Notes: generated by a model from the letters alone, not told the origin. 64,000 nt of DNA from Flavitalea sp966112615 (GCA_966112615.1 CBHWDO010000006.1:124001-188000); one strand, 5' to 3'. Shown: positions 33,209 through 42,568, numbered from the stretch's first letter. Translations and numbers: made by a program.

Positions 33209-33216
33209 TACTTTTG
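33209..33216 (+). promoter_or_regulatory. Candidate -7 element before the YrdC-like gene
   Basis: TACTTTTG fits TAnnTTTG and ends six bases before ATG 33223, so the mRNA would be leaderless or nearly so. No clear -33 element is seen. Confidence 0.4.
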
Positions 33217-33222
33217 TGCGGA

Positions 33223-33744
33223 ATGGAAATAAATAGTTTAGAGCAGAAACTGGTCAATTGCCTTGAGTGCCTTAGGAAGGGTGAGCTGGTTAGTTTTCCT
33301 ACTGATACTGGTTGGGTGCTTGCCTGCGATGCATCGAATGATCATTCAGTTAAACAGTTGAAAGATATGGATCCCGAGAGTTTGATCACTGTTCTGCTGG
33401 CTGATGAGCGTGATTTGCTGAAACATGTTTCGGGTCTCGACCTGGATGTTTTTAATTTTCTGGATCAGCAACAAGTTCCCGTAGCGATTTATTTTGATGG
33501 ATTACTGGGCATTTCTGATCATATCCTGAACAAAGAACATAGTGCTCCATTCAGGATCGTAAAAGAAGATTTCAGCAGGCATCTGCTTAAACGATTTAAA
33601 AAGCCGGTTGCGGCTATGTCGATCAGATCAATGTTGAATCCCGGTTCATTTTACCAAGTAAAAGGCCTGTCTTGGAATGATGAGTTCCTGGAACAACAAC
33701 TGGTTCACTGGTCATCAGGAAATGTGACCATACTTCATCTATAA
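33223..33744 (+). CDS. Divergent Sua5/YciO/YrdC-like protein
   Basis: The 173-residue protein resembles the N-terminal part of the YrdC domain, with GELVSFPTDTGWVLACDA in place of the usual FPTDTVYGLGCDA. YrdC enzymes make threonylcarbamoyl-AMP for tRNA t6A. The usual downstream K-x-R and S-A-N motifs cannot be found (a weak MSIRSMLNPG stands near the C-terminus), so the active site seems degenerate and this is probably not the main t6A enzyme. The start is ATG 33223; a TTG at 33214 overlaps the -7 element. A GT9 gene follows 17 bases downstream. Confidence 0.65.
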   Translation: MEINSLEQKLVNCLECLRKGELVSFPTDTGWVLACDASNDHSVKQLKDMDPESLITVLLADERDLLKHVSGLDLDVFNFLDQQQVPVAIYFDGLLGISDHILNKEHSAPFRIVKEDFSRHLLKRFKKPVAAMSIRSMLNPGSFYQVKGLSWNDEFLEQQLVHWSSGNVTILHL

Positions 33745-33761
33745 TTATTAGAATAGACATT

Positions 33762-34793
33762 ATGCCTGATAGAATATTGATCATACAAACAGCTTTTATT
33801 GGAGATGTTGTCCTGGCAACTGGACTCTGCGAAAAACTGCATGCGCATTTTCCGCAATCGGAGATCTATATGCTGGTGAGAAAGGGTAATGAAGGATTAT
33901 TTGAAAAGCACCCGTTTGTAAAAGTGCTGATCTGGCATAAGAAGGAAAAGAAATACCGTAACCTTTTAAAACTCCTGGGCAAGATTCGGAAACTAAAATT
34001 CAGTAAGGTGATCAATATTCAGCGCTATGCTGCTACTGGCTTTCTTACTGCATTTTCAGGGGCTAAGGAAAGAATTGGATTTGACAAGAATCCATTCAGT
34101 AAGTTTTTCACCAGGGTGATAAAACATGAATTTGGAAGGGAAGGAGAACATATTGTTCATGAAGTGGAACGCAATAACCGATTGATTGAGCACCTGACAG
34201 GTCCTGATGTATTTAAACCTAAACTTTATCCGGGTAAGGAAGAAGATAATAAGCTTGAACGCTATAAAAGGCTACCATACATAACTATTTCGCCAGCTTC
34301 TGTTTGGTTTACCAAACAGTGGCCCCAGGAAAAATGGCTGGCATTTCTTGATTCCCTTCCATATGATTACAGCGTTTATATTTTAGGTGGTCCTGGTGAT
34401 GTGGCCCTTGGAAATTATATCAAGCAAACCACAAGTAATCCTTATGTAATTAGTTTCTGCGGGAAACTTAATTACCTCGAATCCCTATCCCTGATGAAGG
34501 ATGCCACCATGAATTATGTAAATGATTCGGCTCCTATGCATTTTGCATCTTCATTGAATGCCCCGGTTACAGCAATATATTGTTCGACTGTTCCATCATT
34601 CGGGTATGGCCCGCTCAGTGATAACAGCCACGTGATCCAGTTCACTGGGGATCTTTATTGCAGGCCCTGTGGTTTGCACGGCCATATGGAATGCCCGGAG
34701 GGACATTTTCGCTGCGCACTGGATATCAGTCATAAAGAACTGCTTGCGGTACTTCCTCCTGCCCAAATCCCTACTTTTCAGCGGAGTTCTTAA
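33762..34793 (+). CDS. Glycosyltransferase family 9 (heptosyltransferase-like)
   Basis: The 343-residue GT-B fold enzyme begins with ILIIQTAFIGDVVLATGLCEKL, the GT9 N-terminal signature. It has ITISPASVWFTKQWPQEKWLAFLDSL and a sugar-nucleotide region NYVNDSAPMHFASSLNAPVTAIYCSTVPSFGYGP. Family members add heptose or other sugars to the lipopolysaccharide core at the cytoplasmic face. A Cys-rich stretch (YCRPCGLHGHMECPEGHFRC) near the C-terminus is a common GT9 feature. It is probably cotranscribed with the YrdC-like gene. Confidence 0.9.
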   Translation: MPDRILIIQTAFIGDVVLATGLCEKLHAHFPQSEIYMLVRKGNEGLFEKHPFVKVLIWHKKEKKYRNLLKLLGKIRKLKFSKVINIQRYAATGFLTAFSGAKERIGFDKNPFSKFFTRVIKHEFGREGEHIVHEVERNNRLIEHLTGPDVFKPKLYPGKEEDNKLERYKRLPYITISPASVWFTKQWPQEKWLAFLDSLPYDYSVYILGGPGDVALGNYIKQTTSNPYVISFCGKLNYLESLSLMKDATMNYVNDSAPMHFASSLNAPVTAIYCSTVPSFGYGPLSDNSHVIQFTGDLYCRPCGLHGHMECPEGHFRCALDISHKELLAVLPPAQIPTFQRSS

Positions 34794-34804
34794 GTAAGGC
34801 TTGT

Positions 34805-34812
34805 TATATTTG
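34805..34812 (+). promoter_or_regulatory. Candidate -7 element before the CCA-adding enzyme gene
   Basis: TATATTTG fits TAnnTTTG and ends nine bases before ATG 34822. A TTTT at 34775-34778 is the nearest -33 candidate, at a long spacing. Confidence 0.45.
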
Positions 34813-34821
34813 CGGCTTGCT

Positions 34822-36240
34822 ATGGATATCAGTTGTTCGGAAAAGGAACTGTTTGTTTTTAAGAAGATCGCACATGCAGCCAAAGAACTTGGCTTTCCAT
34901 GTTATGTGATCGGTGGTTTTGTGCGAGATAAGATCATTGGAAGAGAAACCAAAGATGCTGATATTGTTTGTGTAGGAGATGGTATTCAACTTGCTCATGC
35001 CGTTGCTGAAAGGTTCAATCCAAAGGCGCAGGTTTCCTTTTTCAAAACATTTGGTACTGCCCAGATCAAGATCAGCGGCTGGGAAATTGAATTTGTTGGT
35101 GCCAGGAAAGAAAGTTACCGCTACCACTCCAGGAATCCTGAAGTTCAACCCGGAACACTGCAGGATGATCAGTTGAGAAGGGATTTTACGATCAATGCGC
35201 TGGCTGTAAGTCTTAATGAGGAGGATTACGGGCAATTGCTGGATCCTTTTGACGGACTGGAAGATATCAGGAATAAAATCATCAGAACTCCACTTGATCC
35301 GCTTCAAACATTTAGTGATGATCCTCTTAGGATGCTGCGTGCAATCCGCTTTGCTTCGCAATTGGGATACGAGATCGAGCAAAAGACTTTCCAGGCGATC
35401 AAAGACAATGTCGAACGCATTAAAATTATTTCACAGGAAAGAATTACTGAAGAACTAAATAAGATCCTCCTCTCAACAAAGCCATCAGTGGGTTTTGATT
35501 TGCTGTACAGGGCAGGATTGCTTCATATTATTTTCCCGCAAATGGTTGACCTGGCAGGAGCAGAATTTATCGATGGAATCGGGCACAAAGATAATTTTTA
35601 CCATACTATCCAGGTGATCGATAACATCAGTAAAAATACAAACGACCTTTGGTTGCGCTGGGCAGCATTATTGCATGATATTGGCAAGCCTCCAACAAAG
35701 AAGTTCGAGGAAGGACATGGATGGACATTTCATGGACATGAAGTAGTGGGAGGGAGGATGGTTCCAAGGATCTTTGAGAAGTTTAAACTCCCGCTGAATG
35801 AAAAGATGCGATTTGTCAGGAAACTCGTGGAAATGCATCTTCGACCGATAGGTTTGACCAGGGAAGACATCACGGATTCGGCCATCCGAAGGTTGTTGTT
35901 TGATGCTGGTGAAGATATTGATGCGCTGATGATGTTGTGCGAAGCCGATATCACTTCAAAAAATAAATTTAAGGTCAGACGTTACCTGGAAAACTTTGAA
36001 TTGGTAAGAGCGAGATGTAAGGAAGTAGAAGAAAAGGATAAGATAAGAAACTGGCAACCTCCAATAACGGGAGACCTTATTATGAAGCTCTTCAATTTGC
36101 CTCCGGGTAAAATTGTGGGTGAATTAAAAAGTACCATAAGGGAGGCTATTTTGGATGGAGAGATAGAGAATAATTATGACGCAGCATACGACCTACTGAT
36201 AAAAAAAGCAAAGGAAATGAACCTGCCGTTACCGTCGTAG
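34822..36240 (+). CDS. cca: CCA tRNA nucleotidyltransferase with HD domain
   Basis: The 472-residue enzyme adds or repairs the 3' CCA of tRNAs (or one part of it). The class II nucleotidyltransferase head has VIGGFVRDKIIGRETKDADIV and RRDFTINALAVSL, followed by DDPLRMLRAIRFASQLG. A C-terminal HD phosphohydrolase domain carries WAALLHDIGKP and HGHEVVGG. The TTG at 34801 lies before the -7 element, so ATG 34822 is used. The tRNA-Leu in this window already encodes CCA, so the enzyme may act mainly in repair. Confidence 0.92.
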   Translation: MDISCSEKELFVFKKIAHAAKELGFPCYVIGGFVRDKIIGRETKDADIVCVGDGIQLAHAVAERFNPKAQVSFFKTFGTAQIKISGWEIEFVGARKESYRYHSRNPEVQPGTLQDDQLRRDFTINALAVSLNEEDYGQLLDPFDGLEDIRNKIIRTPLDPLQTFSDDPLRMLRAIRFASQLGYEIEQKTFQAIKDNVERIKIISQERITEELNKILLSTKPSVGFDLLYRAGLLHIIFPQMVDLAGAEFIDGIGHKDNFYHTIQVIDNISKNTNDLWLRWAALLHDIGKPPTKKFEEGHGWTFHGHEVVGGRMVPRIFEKFKLPLNEKMRFVRKLVEMHLRPIGLTREDITDSAIRRLLFDAGEDIDALMMLCEADITSKNKFKVRRYLENFELVRARCKEVEEKDKIRNWQPPITGDLIMKLFNLPPGKIVGELKSTIREAILDGEIENNYDAAYDLLIKKAKEMNLPLPS

Positions 36241-36307
36241 GCTTTGTTCAGAATGTAACAATCCCTATTTTTGAATCTGACCCGCCTTAAAAAGAAATAT
36301 TTGAAGC

Positions 36308-36880
36308 ATGGCAATTTTAAAGTTCAGGATATATTTTGAAGAAGATGATAGTGTGTACCGTGATATTGCCATCAGGCATACGCAGTCATTTTTTGAATTG
36401 CATCAAACCATTCTGAAAGCATTTGAGTTTGATAGCAAACATGCTGCAACCTTTTACAGGAGTAATGACAACCATCAGCGTGGAAGAGAGATCTCGCTGG
36501 AAAAATATAATAAGTCTTATAAGGCAGAGCCACTGCTAATGGCTGATACTACCATTGGATCTGAAATAAGGGATCCAAACCAGAAATTCATTTATGTATA
36601 TGATTTTCTAAAGAACTGGACATTCCTGGTGGAGCTGATCAATGTATCCAAGGAAGAAAGTTCCAAGCTCATTTATCCGGCCGTAGTTCGTACTGAAGGA
36701 ATTGGTCCTTCTCAATATGGAACAAAAGGTTTGGTAGGGGATAAGCTTACAGAAATGGAGGAGAAATATGACCTAACCAAAGGTGCCGAAGGATTTGGTG
36801 AAGAAGGTGATTTTGACAATGACAATGAAGAAGACGAATTTGGAGAGGAATCTTCAGAAGGATCTTCTGAAGAATTCTAA
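36308..36880 (+). CDS. PRiA4b ORF-3-like protein with acidic tail
   Basis: The 190-residue protein has the pattern of the plasmid pRiA4b ORF-3-like family (FRIYFEEDDSVYRDIAIRHTQSFFELHQTILKAFEFDSKHAATFY, and YVYDFLKNWTFLVELI). The last 40 residues are very acidic (Asp/Glu/Gly/Ser). The family name comes from plasmids and IS passengers, but no transposase or terminal repeat lies nearby, so this looks like a chromosomal member. Its function is unknown. It is 15 bases upstream of miaA. Confidence 0.8.
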   Translation: MAILKFRIYFEEDDSVYRDIAIRHTQSFFELHQTILKAFEFDSKHAATFYRSNDNHQRGREISLEKYNKSYKAEPLLMADTTIGSEIRDPNQKFIYVYDFLKNWTFLVELINVSKEESSKLIYPAVVRTEGIGPSQYGTKGLVGDKLTEMEEKYDLTKGAEGFGEEGDFDNDNEEDEFGEESSEGSSEEF

Positions 36881-36895
36881 GAAACACCCGGGTGG

Positions 36896-37780
36896 ATGAA
36901 GAAAGCCATTATCATTGGAGGACCTACTGCTTCCGGTAAAACGGGCTTATCTATTCAGGTAACAAAACATTATTCCACTGAGATCATTTCCTGTGATTCA
37001 AGACAGTGTTATAAAGAAATGAAGATCGGGGTAGCACGCCCCTCCATTGATGAGTTGTCTCAGGTTCCACATCATTTTATTGCTTCTCATAGTATCCAGG
37101 ATGAAGTTAATGCTGCGGTGTTTGAACAGTATGCATTAGAAAAAGCAGCCTCCATATTTTCAAACCATGATCAGCTTGTTATGGTTGGAGGTACCGGCCT
37201 TTATATCAAAGCATTTACGGATGGAATAGATCTGATCCCATCGATTGATCCTTCTGTAAGGGAACAGATCCTTGCAAATTACCAGCTTCATGGTATGCAT
37301 TGGCTTCAAAACAGGGTGAGGGAAGAAGATCCTGTATACTATCAACATGGCGAAATCTTGAATCCTCAAAGACTCATGAGGGCCCTTGAAGTAAAGAGAG
37401 GAACCGGTCGGTCTATTCGAAGTTTTCAGTTAAACAAACAGGTTGAAAGGCCATTTGAAATTATAAAGATCGCCATTGATATTCCCCGGTATGAATTAAT
37501 TAAAAACATTAATAGACGCGTTGACCAGATGATTACCGATGGCCTGGTGGAAGAAGTAAGATCATTGTTTCCTTACCGGAATTTACCCTCACTACAAACC
37601 GTAGGATACCAGGAGATCTTCGATCATTTTGATGGAAAGCTGACATTGGATGAAGCCATCGAACGCATAAAGATCAATACCCGTCAATATGCCAAGCGGC
37701 AGGTTACCTGGTTTAAGAAGGAAGGTTTTGAATGGGTGAAAAGTGTGGAAGATGTTTGGAAGAGGCTGGGGGGCCACTAA
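36896..37780 (+). CDS. miaA: tRNA dimethylallyltransferase
   Basis: The 294-residue enzyme transfers a dimethylallyl group to A37 of tRNAs that read codons starting with U. It has the P-loop GGPTASGKT (8-16), ISCDSRQCYKEMKIGVARP, VGGTGLYIKAF, and LQTVGYQEIFDHFDG with the KINTRQYAKRQVTWFKK end. Length and motifs are normal. It is the second gene of a pair with the pRiA4b-like gene. Confidence 0.95.
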   Translation: MKKAIIIGGPTASGKTGLSIQVTKHYSTEIISCDSRQCYKEMKIGVARPSIDELSQVPHHFIASHSIQDEVNAAVFEQYALEKAASIFSNHDQLVMVGGTGLYIKAFTDGIDLIPSIDPSVREQILANYQLHGMHWLQNRVREEDPVYYQHGEILNPQRLMRALEVKRGTGRSIRSFQLNKQVERPFEIIKIAIDIPRYELIKNINRRVDQMITDGLVEEVRSLFPYRNLPSLQTVGYQEIFDHFDGKLTLDEAIERIKINTRQYAKRQVTWFKKEGFEWVKSVEDVWKRLGGH

Positions 37781-37936
37781 GCATATCTACTTAATCCTTC
37801 CTAAGTTTTATGAATATTCCTGATTCTTTCTCTATCAAATACTTTCAGAGCAAATCTAATTGGAGCAACTTTGAGTTACAAATCGTCCAAGTCCTAATAA
37901 AAGCCCGTTTTTAATCCGTAGAAAACTTATTTAATT

Positions 37937-37984
37937 GGTTAAGGTTGATGGTTAATAGTTAATGGTTAAAGGTTAAGGTTTAAA
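37937..37984. repeat. GGTTAA-type simple repeat
   Basis: GGTTAA, GTTAAT and TGATGGTTAA units follow each other across about 48 bases in the gap between miaA and the FadL-like gene. Nothing else is recognised in this 259-base gap apart from the terminator after it. Confidence 0.7.
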
Positions 37985-37994
37985 AACCTAAATT

Positions 37995-38020
37995 GCCCCT
38001 CTTTCCAGAGGGGCTCTTTT
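37995..38020 (+). terminator. Terminator in the miaA/fadL-like intergenic region
   Basis: GCCCCTC (37995-38001) pairs with GAGGGGC (38008-38014) and TCTTTT follows. It is about 215 bases after the miaA stop codon. Confidence 0.75.
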
Positions 38021-38039
38021 ATTTTACTATAGATCAGAT

Positions 38040-39599
38040 CTAAAACTTTACTCCGAAAGTCATCATCAGATTCCCGGTACTTTCACGAAGTTCAGCGTAG
38101 GTATTTGCTTTATCAGCCAGGCGGTAAGGGAAATTAGCATCCCGGTTTAGCGCGTGCATGTAAGTAAGGTCCACAAAAAAGCCTTTATTGCGATATCCAA
38201 GTCCACCGGAAATATTCATCCTTCTTGCCTTGAATTCTTTTTCAGCATATGGACTTCCATAGTATGAAAATCCTAACCTGGTCATAATGGTATTGAATTT
38301 TAATTCTCCACCCACGCGGAAATTGAATGCTCCCTTGTAGATATCTTTCACGACTGCATTTACACCATCAGAATAGTTCCTTGCATTATCATTCGTAAAC
38401 CTTGTTGAGGCATGGGTTACATATTCAACGTCTGCAGTAATAAATCCTCTCTGCTGGGTTACATCCTCAATTTCACGGATCACATATGATCCGCTGAGGA
38501 TGAATTTCCATGGTGAAGTGATATCAAATTTATCTCTTGGAATATCGTATCCAAATTGTGTATAGATACTGTCTTCATTCGCTCTCCTGATACTCTTTCC
38601 GGGAGGGAAATAATTTTCAAGATCTGCTACAATTGATCCGGTATAGGTTTCATCCACTGCATACAATGTTGGAGTATGGATGGCTAATCCTAACCTGAAT
38701 TGTTCGACTGGCTTAATGATCAATCCTAATTTAGCATTGATACCTGCTCCTTTTGTTTTCTGCGTTTCCCTGTAGGTTGCAGTTGCAAAATTATTGCTGG
38801 TATTCCCACTGGCATCGGTTTCTGTCAGAGTGGAAGTTCTTTCATAATTAATGATAGGAACGCCTAATCCTAAACCGAGATATATTTTGTCATCCATGTT
38901 GGTGGCAAAACTCATGGCCAGTTCAGTGATACCTCCTTTTGTTTCGATCCTTTTTTCCTGGTCGAGTTCTGCATCAACACCTGCAAGAATCGCATCTCTT
39001 TGAGGTAATCCAACTACTTCAACATTTCCGTTGACTGTTACTGTATCAATTAAATAAGTATAGTTTGCAAGCTTGGTTCCCAGGCTTAATGGAGCAGAAT
39101 AAAGTACAGCATCTATCGGTAAACCGGAGAGAGCAAATTCTTCTGCAAATGCTTCTGAAAAAGAACTGAAATTGTTCCTGCCTTTATAGTAAGCGGTGTT
39201 GTTGAAATTCGCCGTTCTGTTTAAGGCTATACTGAATGCCTTGCTTGTCCAGGTTCCATAACGTTGTGCATTACCGGTAACAAAGCCCAGGGTTCCGTAA
39301 TCAAATGCAGAGTTGTTTCCCTTGATGCCGTTGGTTCCGCGGAAATCTGATTTTATGTTTCCAAACTTGAATCCGGGGCTTAATACAAATTCTCCTGTCT
39401 TGTAAAATCCTAAACCTGCCGGGTTTACAAAATTGGCTGTAATGTCGCCACCCAATGAACCCATTGCGCCGCCAATGGCCATAACTCTTGCTGTTCCTCT
39501 TGGGGTATTCCAGCTTGTTCTAATAACATCCTCAGGCATCTGCGCCATGAGGGAATTGCAGATCAATATTGCGCTTAAGAAACTAAATACCTGTCTCAT
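38040..39599 (-). CDS. FadL/TodX-type outer membrane transport protein
   Basis: The 519-residue protein has a signal peptide (MRQVFSFLSAILICNSLMAQ) and then the OMPP1/FadL pattern: TARVMAIGGAMGSLGGDITANFVNPAGLGFYK, with the NPAGL motif of the N-terminal hatch, and a beta-barrel ending in an aromatic strand. Such proteins take up hydrophobic compounds such as fatty acids or aromatics. The match in the barrel part is general, so the substrate is unknown. Confidence 0.85.
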   Translation of the reverse strand: MRQVFSFLSAILICNSLMAQMPEDVIRTSWNTPRGTARVMAIGGAMGSLGGDITANFVNPAGLGFYKTGEFVLSPGFKFGNIKSDFRGTNGIKGNNSAFDYGTLGFVTGNAQRYGTWTSKAFSIALNRTANFNNTAYYKGRNNFSSFSEAFAEEFALSGLPIDAVLYSAPLSLGTKLANYTYLIDTVTVNGNVEVVGLPQRDAILAGVDAELDQEKRIETKGGITELAMSFATNMDDKIYLGLGLGVPIINYERTSTLTETDASGNTSNNFATATYRETQKTKGAGINAKLGLIIKPVEQFRLGLAIHTPTLYAVDETYTGSIVADLENYFPPGKSIRRANEDSIYTQFGYDIPRDKFDITSPWKFILSGSYVIREIEDVTQQRGFITADVEYVTHASTRFTNDNARNYSDGVNAVVKDIYKGAFNFRVGGELKFNTIMTRLGFSYYGSPYAEKEFKARRMNISGGLGYRNKGFFVDLTYMHALNRDANFPYRLADKANTYAELRESTGNLMMTFGVKF

Positions 39600-39618
39600 A
39601 TGATGAATTAAAATCTAC

Positions 39619-39668
39619 AAAAAAGGGAGGAAACAGCATTTAAGGTATCTCAAATTGCATTTCCTCCC
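39619..39668 (-). terminator. Terminator of the Asn/Tyr-rich lipoprotein gene
   Basis: On the minus strand GGGAGGAAA pairs with TTTCCTCCC (26-base loop) and six T follow. It separates the lipoprotein gene from the FadL-like gene. Confidence 0.8.
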
Positions 39669-39689
39669 CGGTATGCGTTGCACTATAAA

Positions 39690-40469
39690 TTAGTTGCCGC
39701 GACCTGGCCTGCTGCCGGTGCTTCCACCACCTCCACTGCTTCCACTGCTACTGCTGCTGCCAGAGCTGCTGCTCCTCGAAGGTGAGTAACTGTTACTATT
39801 AGAGTTGGAAGGATTGTAAGTTCTAACAGGTCGATCGTAAGAATTATTATCGTTGTACTGCCTGTCCGGGTTAGAAAATACCTTCTTAATAGAAGTTCCT
39901 AACTGGTTATTATTCCTGTTGGAATTTGAATTGTTATAGGTAGGCCTTACAGTACCCTTAGAAAAATTACCATATCTCCTGTTACTGTTTGAGTAATTAG
40001 GATTTGAATAACTTCCTGAATTGAAAGTCTTCAACCTGCTGTAAACATTCGGATTTTTAACCGGGTTTACAACTACATAGTGATGACCGTAAGGATTATA
40101 CCAGTTATTCCATGTCCAGTAATTAGGTTGAAACCCGTTAAATGACCATGGGTTGTAAAACGGATTGTATGACCATCCGGTATTGAATCCAATGAAAGGT
40201 CTTGAATCCATCCAGTAATAATCATTGAATGCTGACCAGCGGAATCTGTTCCGTGACATCATTCTTAGATAATTGTCGTCGGAGTTGTAATAATAACGGT
40301 CATCATTATTATACCTTCTGTTATCATTCCTGTCGACAACCACATATTCGTCTCTTTCTCTCACAGGAGAGTAGTAAACATCATCTGGAGTCTGACCGGT
40401 ACGGTAGGCGGTAGAACAACTCGCAAGGCTAAGCACTGCAACTGCTAAAATTATAATGCGGGAGTTCAT
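39690..40469 (-). CDS. Low-complexity Asn/Tyr/Ser-rich lipoprotein
   Basis: The 259-residue product has a lipoprotein signal (MNSRIIILAVAVLSLASC, Cys18). The mature part is rich in Asn, Tyr, Ser and Trp. A middle region has WSYNPFYNPWSFNGFQPNYWTWNNWYNPYGHHYVV, and the C-terminus is a Ser/Gly run. I do not recognise a function. Such surface low-complexity lipoproteins are frequent in Bacteroidota. ATG 40469 is used because the longer frame starts at a position without a signal peptide. Confidence 0.72.
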   Translation of the reverse strand: MNSRIIILAVAVLSLASCSTAYRTGQTPDDVYYSPVRERDEYVVVDRNDNRRYNNDDRYYYNSDDNYLRMMSRNRFRWSAFNDYYWMDSRPFIGFNTGWSYNPFYNPWSFNGFQPNYWTWNNWYNPYGHHYVVVNPVKNPNVYSRLKTFNSGSYSNPNYSNSNRRYGNFSKGTVRPTYNNSNSNRNNNQLGTSIKKVFSNPDRQYNDNNSYDRPVRTYNPSNSNSNSYSPSRSSSSGSSSSSGSSGGGGSTGSRPGRGN

Positions 40470-40505
40470 ATAAATGGTTTTTAAATTTTTACGCGGTGAA
40501 GTTGT

Positions 40506-40513
40506 TACTTTTG
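40506..40513 (+). promoter_or_regulatory. Candidate -7 element of proS
   Basis: TACTTTTG fits TAnnTTTG, with TTTT at about 40478-40482 at a suitable distance. It implies a leader of roughly 85 bases before ATG 40604 and rules out the GTG at 40496 as the start. Confidence 0.45.
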
Positions 40514-40603
40514 CCGCTAATAGGTCGAAAATTACGACAAAAAGACCGTGGCAAATCCAAAAACATTGCACGGCGATTGTTAAAATCTAGAAGAATTAAT
40601 TTC

Positions 40604-42082
40604 ATGAGTAAGGAAATCACTTCCAGGAGTCAGGATTATTCCCAATGGTACAATGATCTGGTCATAAAAGGTGAGTTGGCAGACTATTCCGCGGTACGAG
40701 GTTGTATGGTAATAAAACCTTATGGGTTCGGGCTTTGGGAGAATATGAGGGATGCGCTCGACAAGATGTTCAAGGATACCGGGCACGTTAATGCATACTT
40801 CCCATTGTTTGTTCCAAAAAGTCTTTTTGAGGCAGAAGAAAAAAATGCCGAAGGTTTTGCAAAAGAGTGTGCTGTAGTAACCCATTACAGGTTGAAAACA
40901 GATGAGTCGAAACCTGGAAAACTGATGGTTGACCCGGAGTCAAAACTGGAAGAAGAACTGATCGTTCGACCTACCAGTGAAGCCATCATCTGGAATACCT
41001 ATAAAGGCTGGATCCAGTCGTACCGTGATCTTCCGATCCTGATCAATCAATGGGCGAATGTGGTTCGTTGGGAAATGCGTACCAGGCTGTTCCTCCGTAC
41101 TGCTGAATTTTTATGGCAGGAAGGTCATACAGCCCATGCAACCATGCAGGAAGCGATTGAAGAAACAGTAAAAATGCTGAATGTTTATGCTGACTTCGTT
41201 GAAAACTGGATGGCACTTCCGGTTGTGAAAGGAGTGAAGAGTGAGTCCGAGCGCTTTGCGGGTGCAGTTGAAACTTATTGCATTGAAGCTTTGATGCAGG
41301 ATGGTAAAGCATTGCAGGCAGGTACTTCACATTTTCTCGGGCAAAATTTTGCCAAGGCTTTTGAAGTTAAATTCTCTGACAAAGAAAATAAACTCGATTA
41401 TGTGTGGGCTACTTCATGGGGTGTAAGTACCAGGCTGATCGGTGCACTCGTGATGGCACATAGTGATGATGAAGGGTTGGTGCTTCCTCCGAGAATCGCT
41501 CCCTTACAGGTGGTTATCGTTCCAATCTATAAAGGTGATGAGCAGAAAGCACAGATCGATGAAAAAGTGAATGCCCTGATCACAGAATTAAAAGGATCAG
41601 GAGTAAGGGTTAAATATGATGATTCGGATAATGCCCGCCCGGGATGGAAATTTGCAGAGTATGAAAAGAAAGGTGTACCTGTTCGTGTAGCTATTGGAGC
41701 ACGCGACCTGGAAAATAATACAGTTGAACTGGCAAGAAGAGATACCCGTGAAAAGATGAGTGTAAGCATGGATGGATTAGCGAACACCATTAAGGATCTG
41801 CTCAATGAGATCCAGGGCAATATGTATAACAAAGCACTTCAATTCAGAAATGAACACATCACTGAAGTGAACAGCTTTGATGAATTTAAAGAAGTACTTC
41901 AAACCAAAGCCGGATTCATTTCTGCCCATTGGGATGGAACAGCAGAAACAGAAGCTAAGATCAAGGAAGAAACAAAAGCAACCATACGCTGTATTCCATT
42001 AGATGCAGTAGAAGAAGATGGGGTTTGTATTTATTCAGGTAAACCATCTTCGAGAAGGGTATTGTTTGCACAAGCATATTAA
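40604..42082 (+). CDS. proS: Prolyl-tRNA synthetase
   Basis: The 492-residue class II synthetase charges tRNA-Pro. It is of the short, archaeal/eukaryote-like type without the INS editing insert. Motif 2 is seen in the region NQWANVVRWEMRTRLFLRTAEFLWQEGHTAH and motif 3 in LVMAHSDDEGLVLPPRIAP. An anticodon-binding domain (QVVIVPIYKGD) and a C-terminal domain with GVCIYSGKPSSRRVLFAQAY follow. ATG 40604 begins the family-typical MSKEITSRSQDYSQWY. Confidence 0.95.
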   Translation: MSKEITSRSQDYSQWYNDLVIKGELADYSAVRGCMVIKPYGFGLWENMRDALDKMFKDTGHVNAYFPLFVPKSLFEAEEKNAEGFAKECAVVTHYRLKTDESKPGKLMVDPESKLEEELIVRPTSEAIIWNTYKGWIQSYRDLPILINQWANVVRWEMRTRLFLRTAEFLWQEGHTAHATMQEAIEETVKMLNVYADFVENWMALPVVKGVKSESERFAGAVETYCIEALMQDGKALQAGTSHFLGQNFAKAFEVKFSDKENKLDYVWATSWGVSTRLIGALVMAHSDDEGLVLPPRIAPLQVVIVPIYKGDEQKAQIDEKVNALITELKGSGVRVKYDDSDNARPGWKFAEYEKKGVPVRVAIGARDLENNTVELARRDTREKMSVSMDGLANTIKDLLNEIQGNMYNKALQFRNEHITEVNSFDEFKEVLQTKAGFISAHWDGTAETEAKIKEETKATIRCIPLDAVEEDGVCIYSGKPSSRRVLFAQAY

Positions 42083-42115
42083 TATATCTTGATGCATCAA
42101 AACCACTAAAACCGT

Positions 42116-42568
42116 ATGGAACAACAACAATCGGAAAATCTTTTTGACCTTCAGCTTGATCAGCAATCCTCTGTATACCTGGCTGAAACTGCCAAATGGG
42201 GAAAATTCCTCAGTATACTTGGATTCATTCTTACAGGTCTGCTGTTGATCGTAGGAATTTTTATGGGTTCATTTGTAGCAAGTTCTATGGCAACTACTGA
42301 AGGACTTGGCGGGATGAGTTCAACTTTCTTTACGATGATATACATTATCATCGCTCTTGTTTATTTCTTTCCATGCCTCTACCTGTTTCGCTTTTCAACC
42401 AAAGCGCAGGAGGCCTTAAGATCAAATGAGCAGGGTATGTTGACAGAAAGCTTTAAAAACCTTAAGTCCTGTTTCAGGTTCATGGGGATCCTTACCATTG
42501 TGATCCTTGCTTTTTATGCATTGGCATTTGTTATTGGAATTGGTGCAGCACTTACAGCAAGCTTTTAA
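42116..42568 (+). CDS. DUF5362-like membrane protein
   Basis: The 150-residue protein has an N-terminal soluble stretch, AETAKWGKFLSILGFILTG, and about three to four hydrophobic helices, with YFFPCLYLFRFSTKAQEALRSNEQ between two of them. This matches the DUF5362 pattern, a Bacteroidota membrane family of unknown function. It lies 33 bases after proS and overlaps the convergent RDD gene by 4 bases. Confidence 0.75.
   Translation: MEQQQSENLFDLQLDQQSSVYLAETAKWGKFLSILGFILTGLLLIVGIFMGSFVASSMATTEGLGGMSSTFFTMIYIIIALVYFFPCLYLFRFSTKAQEALRSNEQGMLTESFKNLKSCFRFMGILTIVILAFYALAFVIGIGAALTASF

Noticed and set aside
36308..36880. The pRiA4b ORF-3-like gene as a sign of a mobile element.
   Set aside because: No transposase, terminal inverted repeats or target-site duplications were seen, and it is tightly linked to miaA.
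40496..40603. An N-terminal extension of proS from GTG 40496.
   Set aside because: It lies upstream of the -7 promoter element at 40506 and has no resemblance to ProRS; the family start is at 40604.
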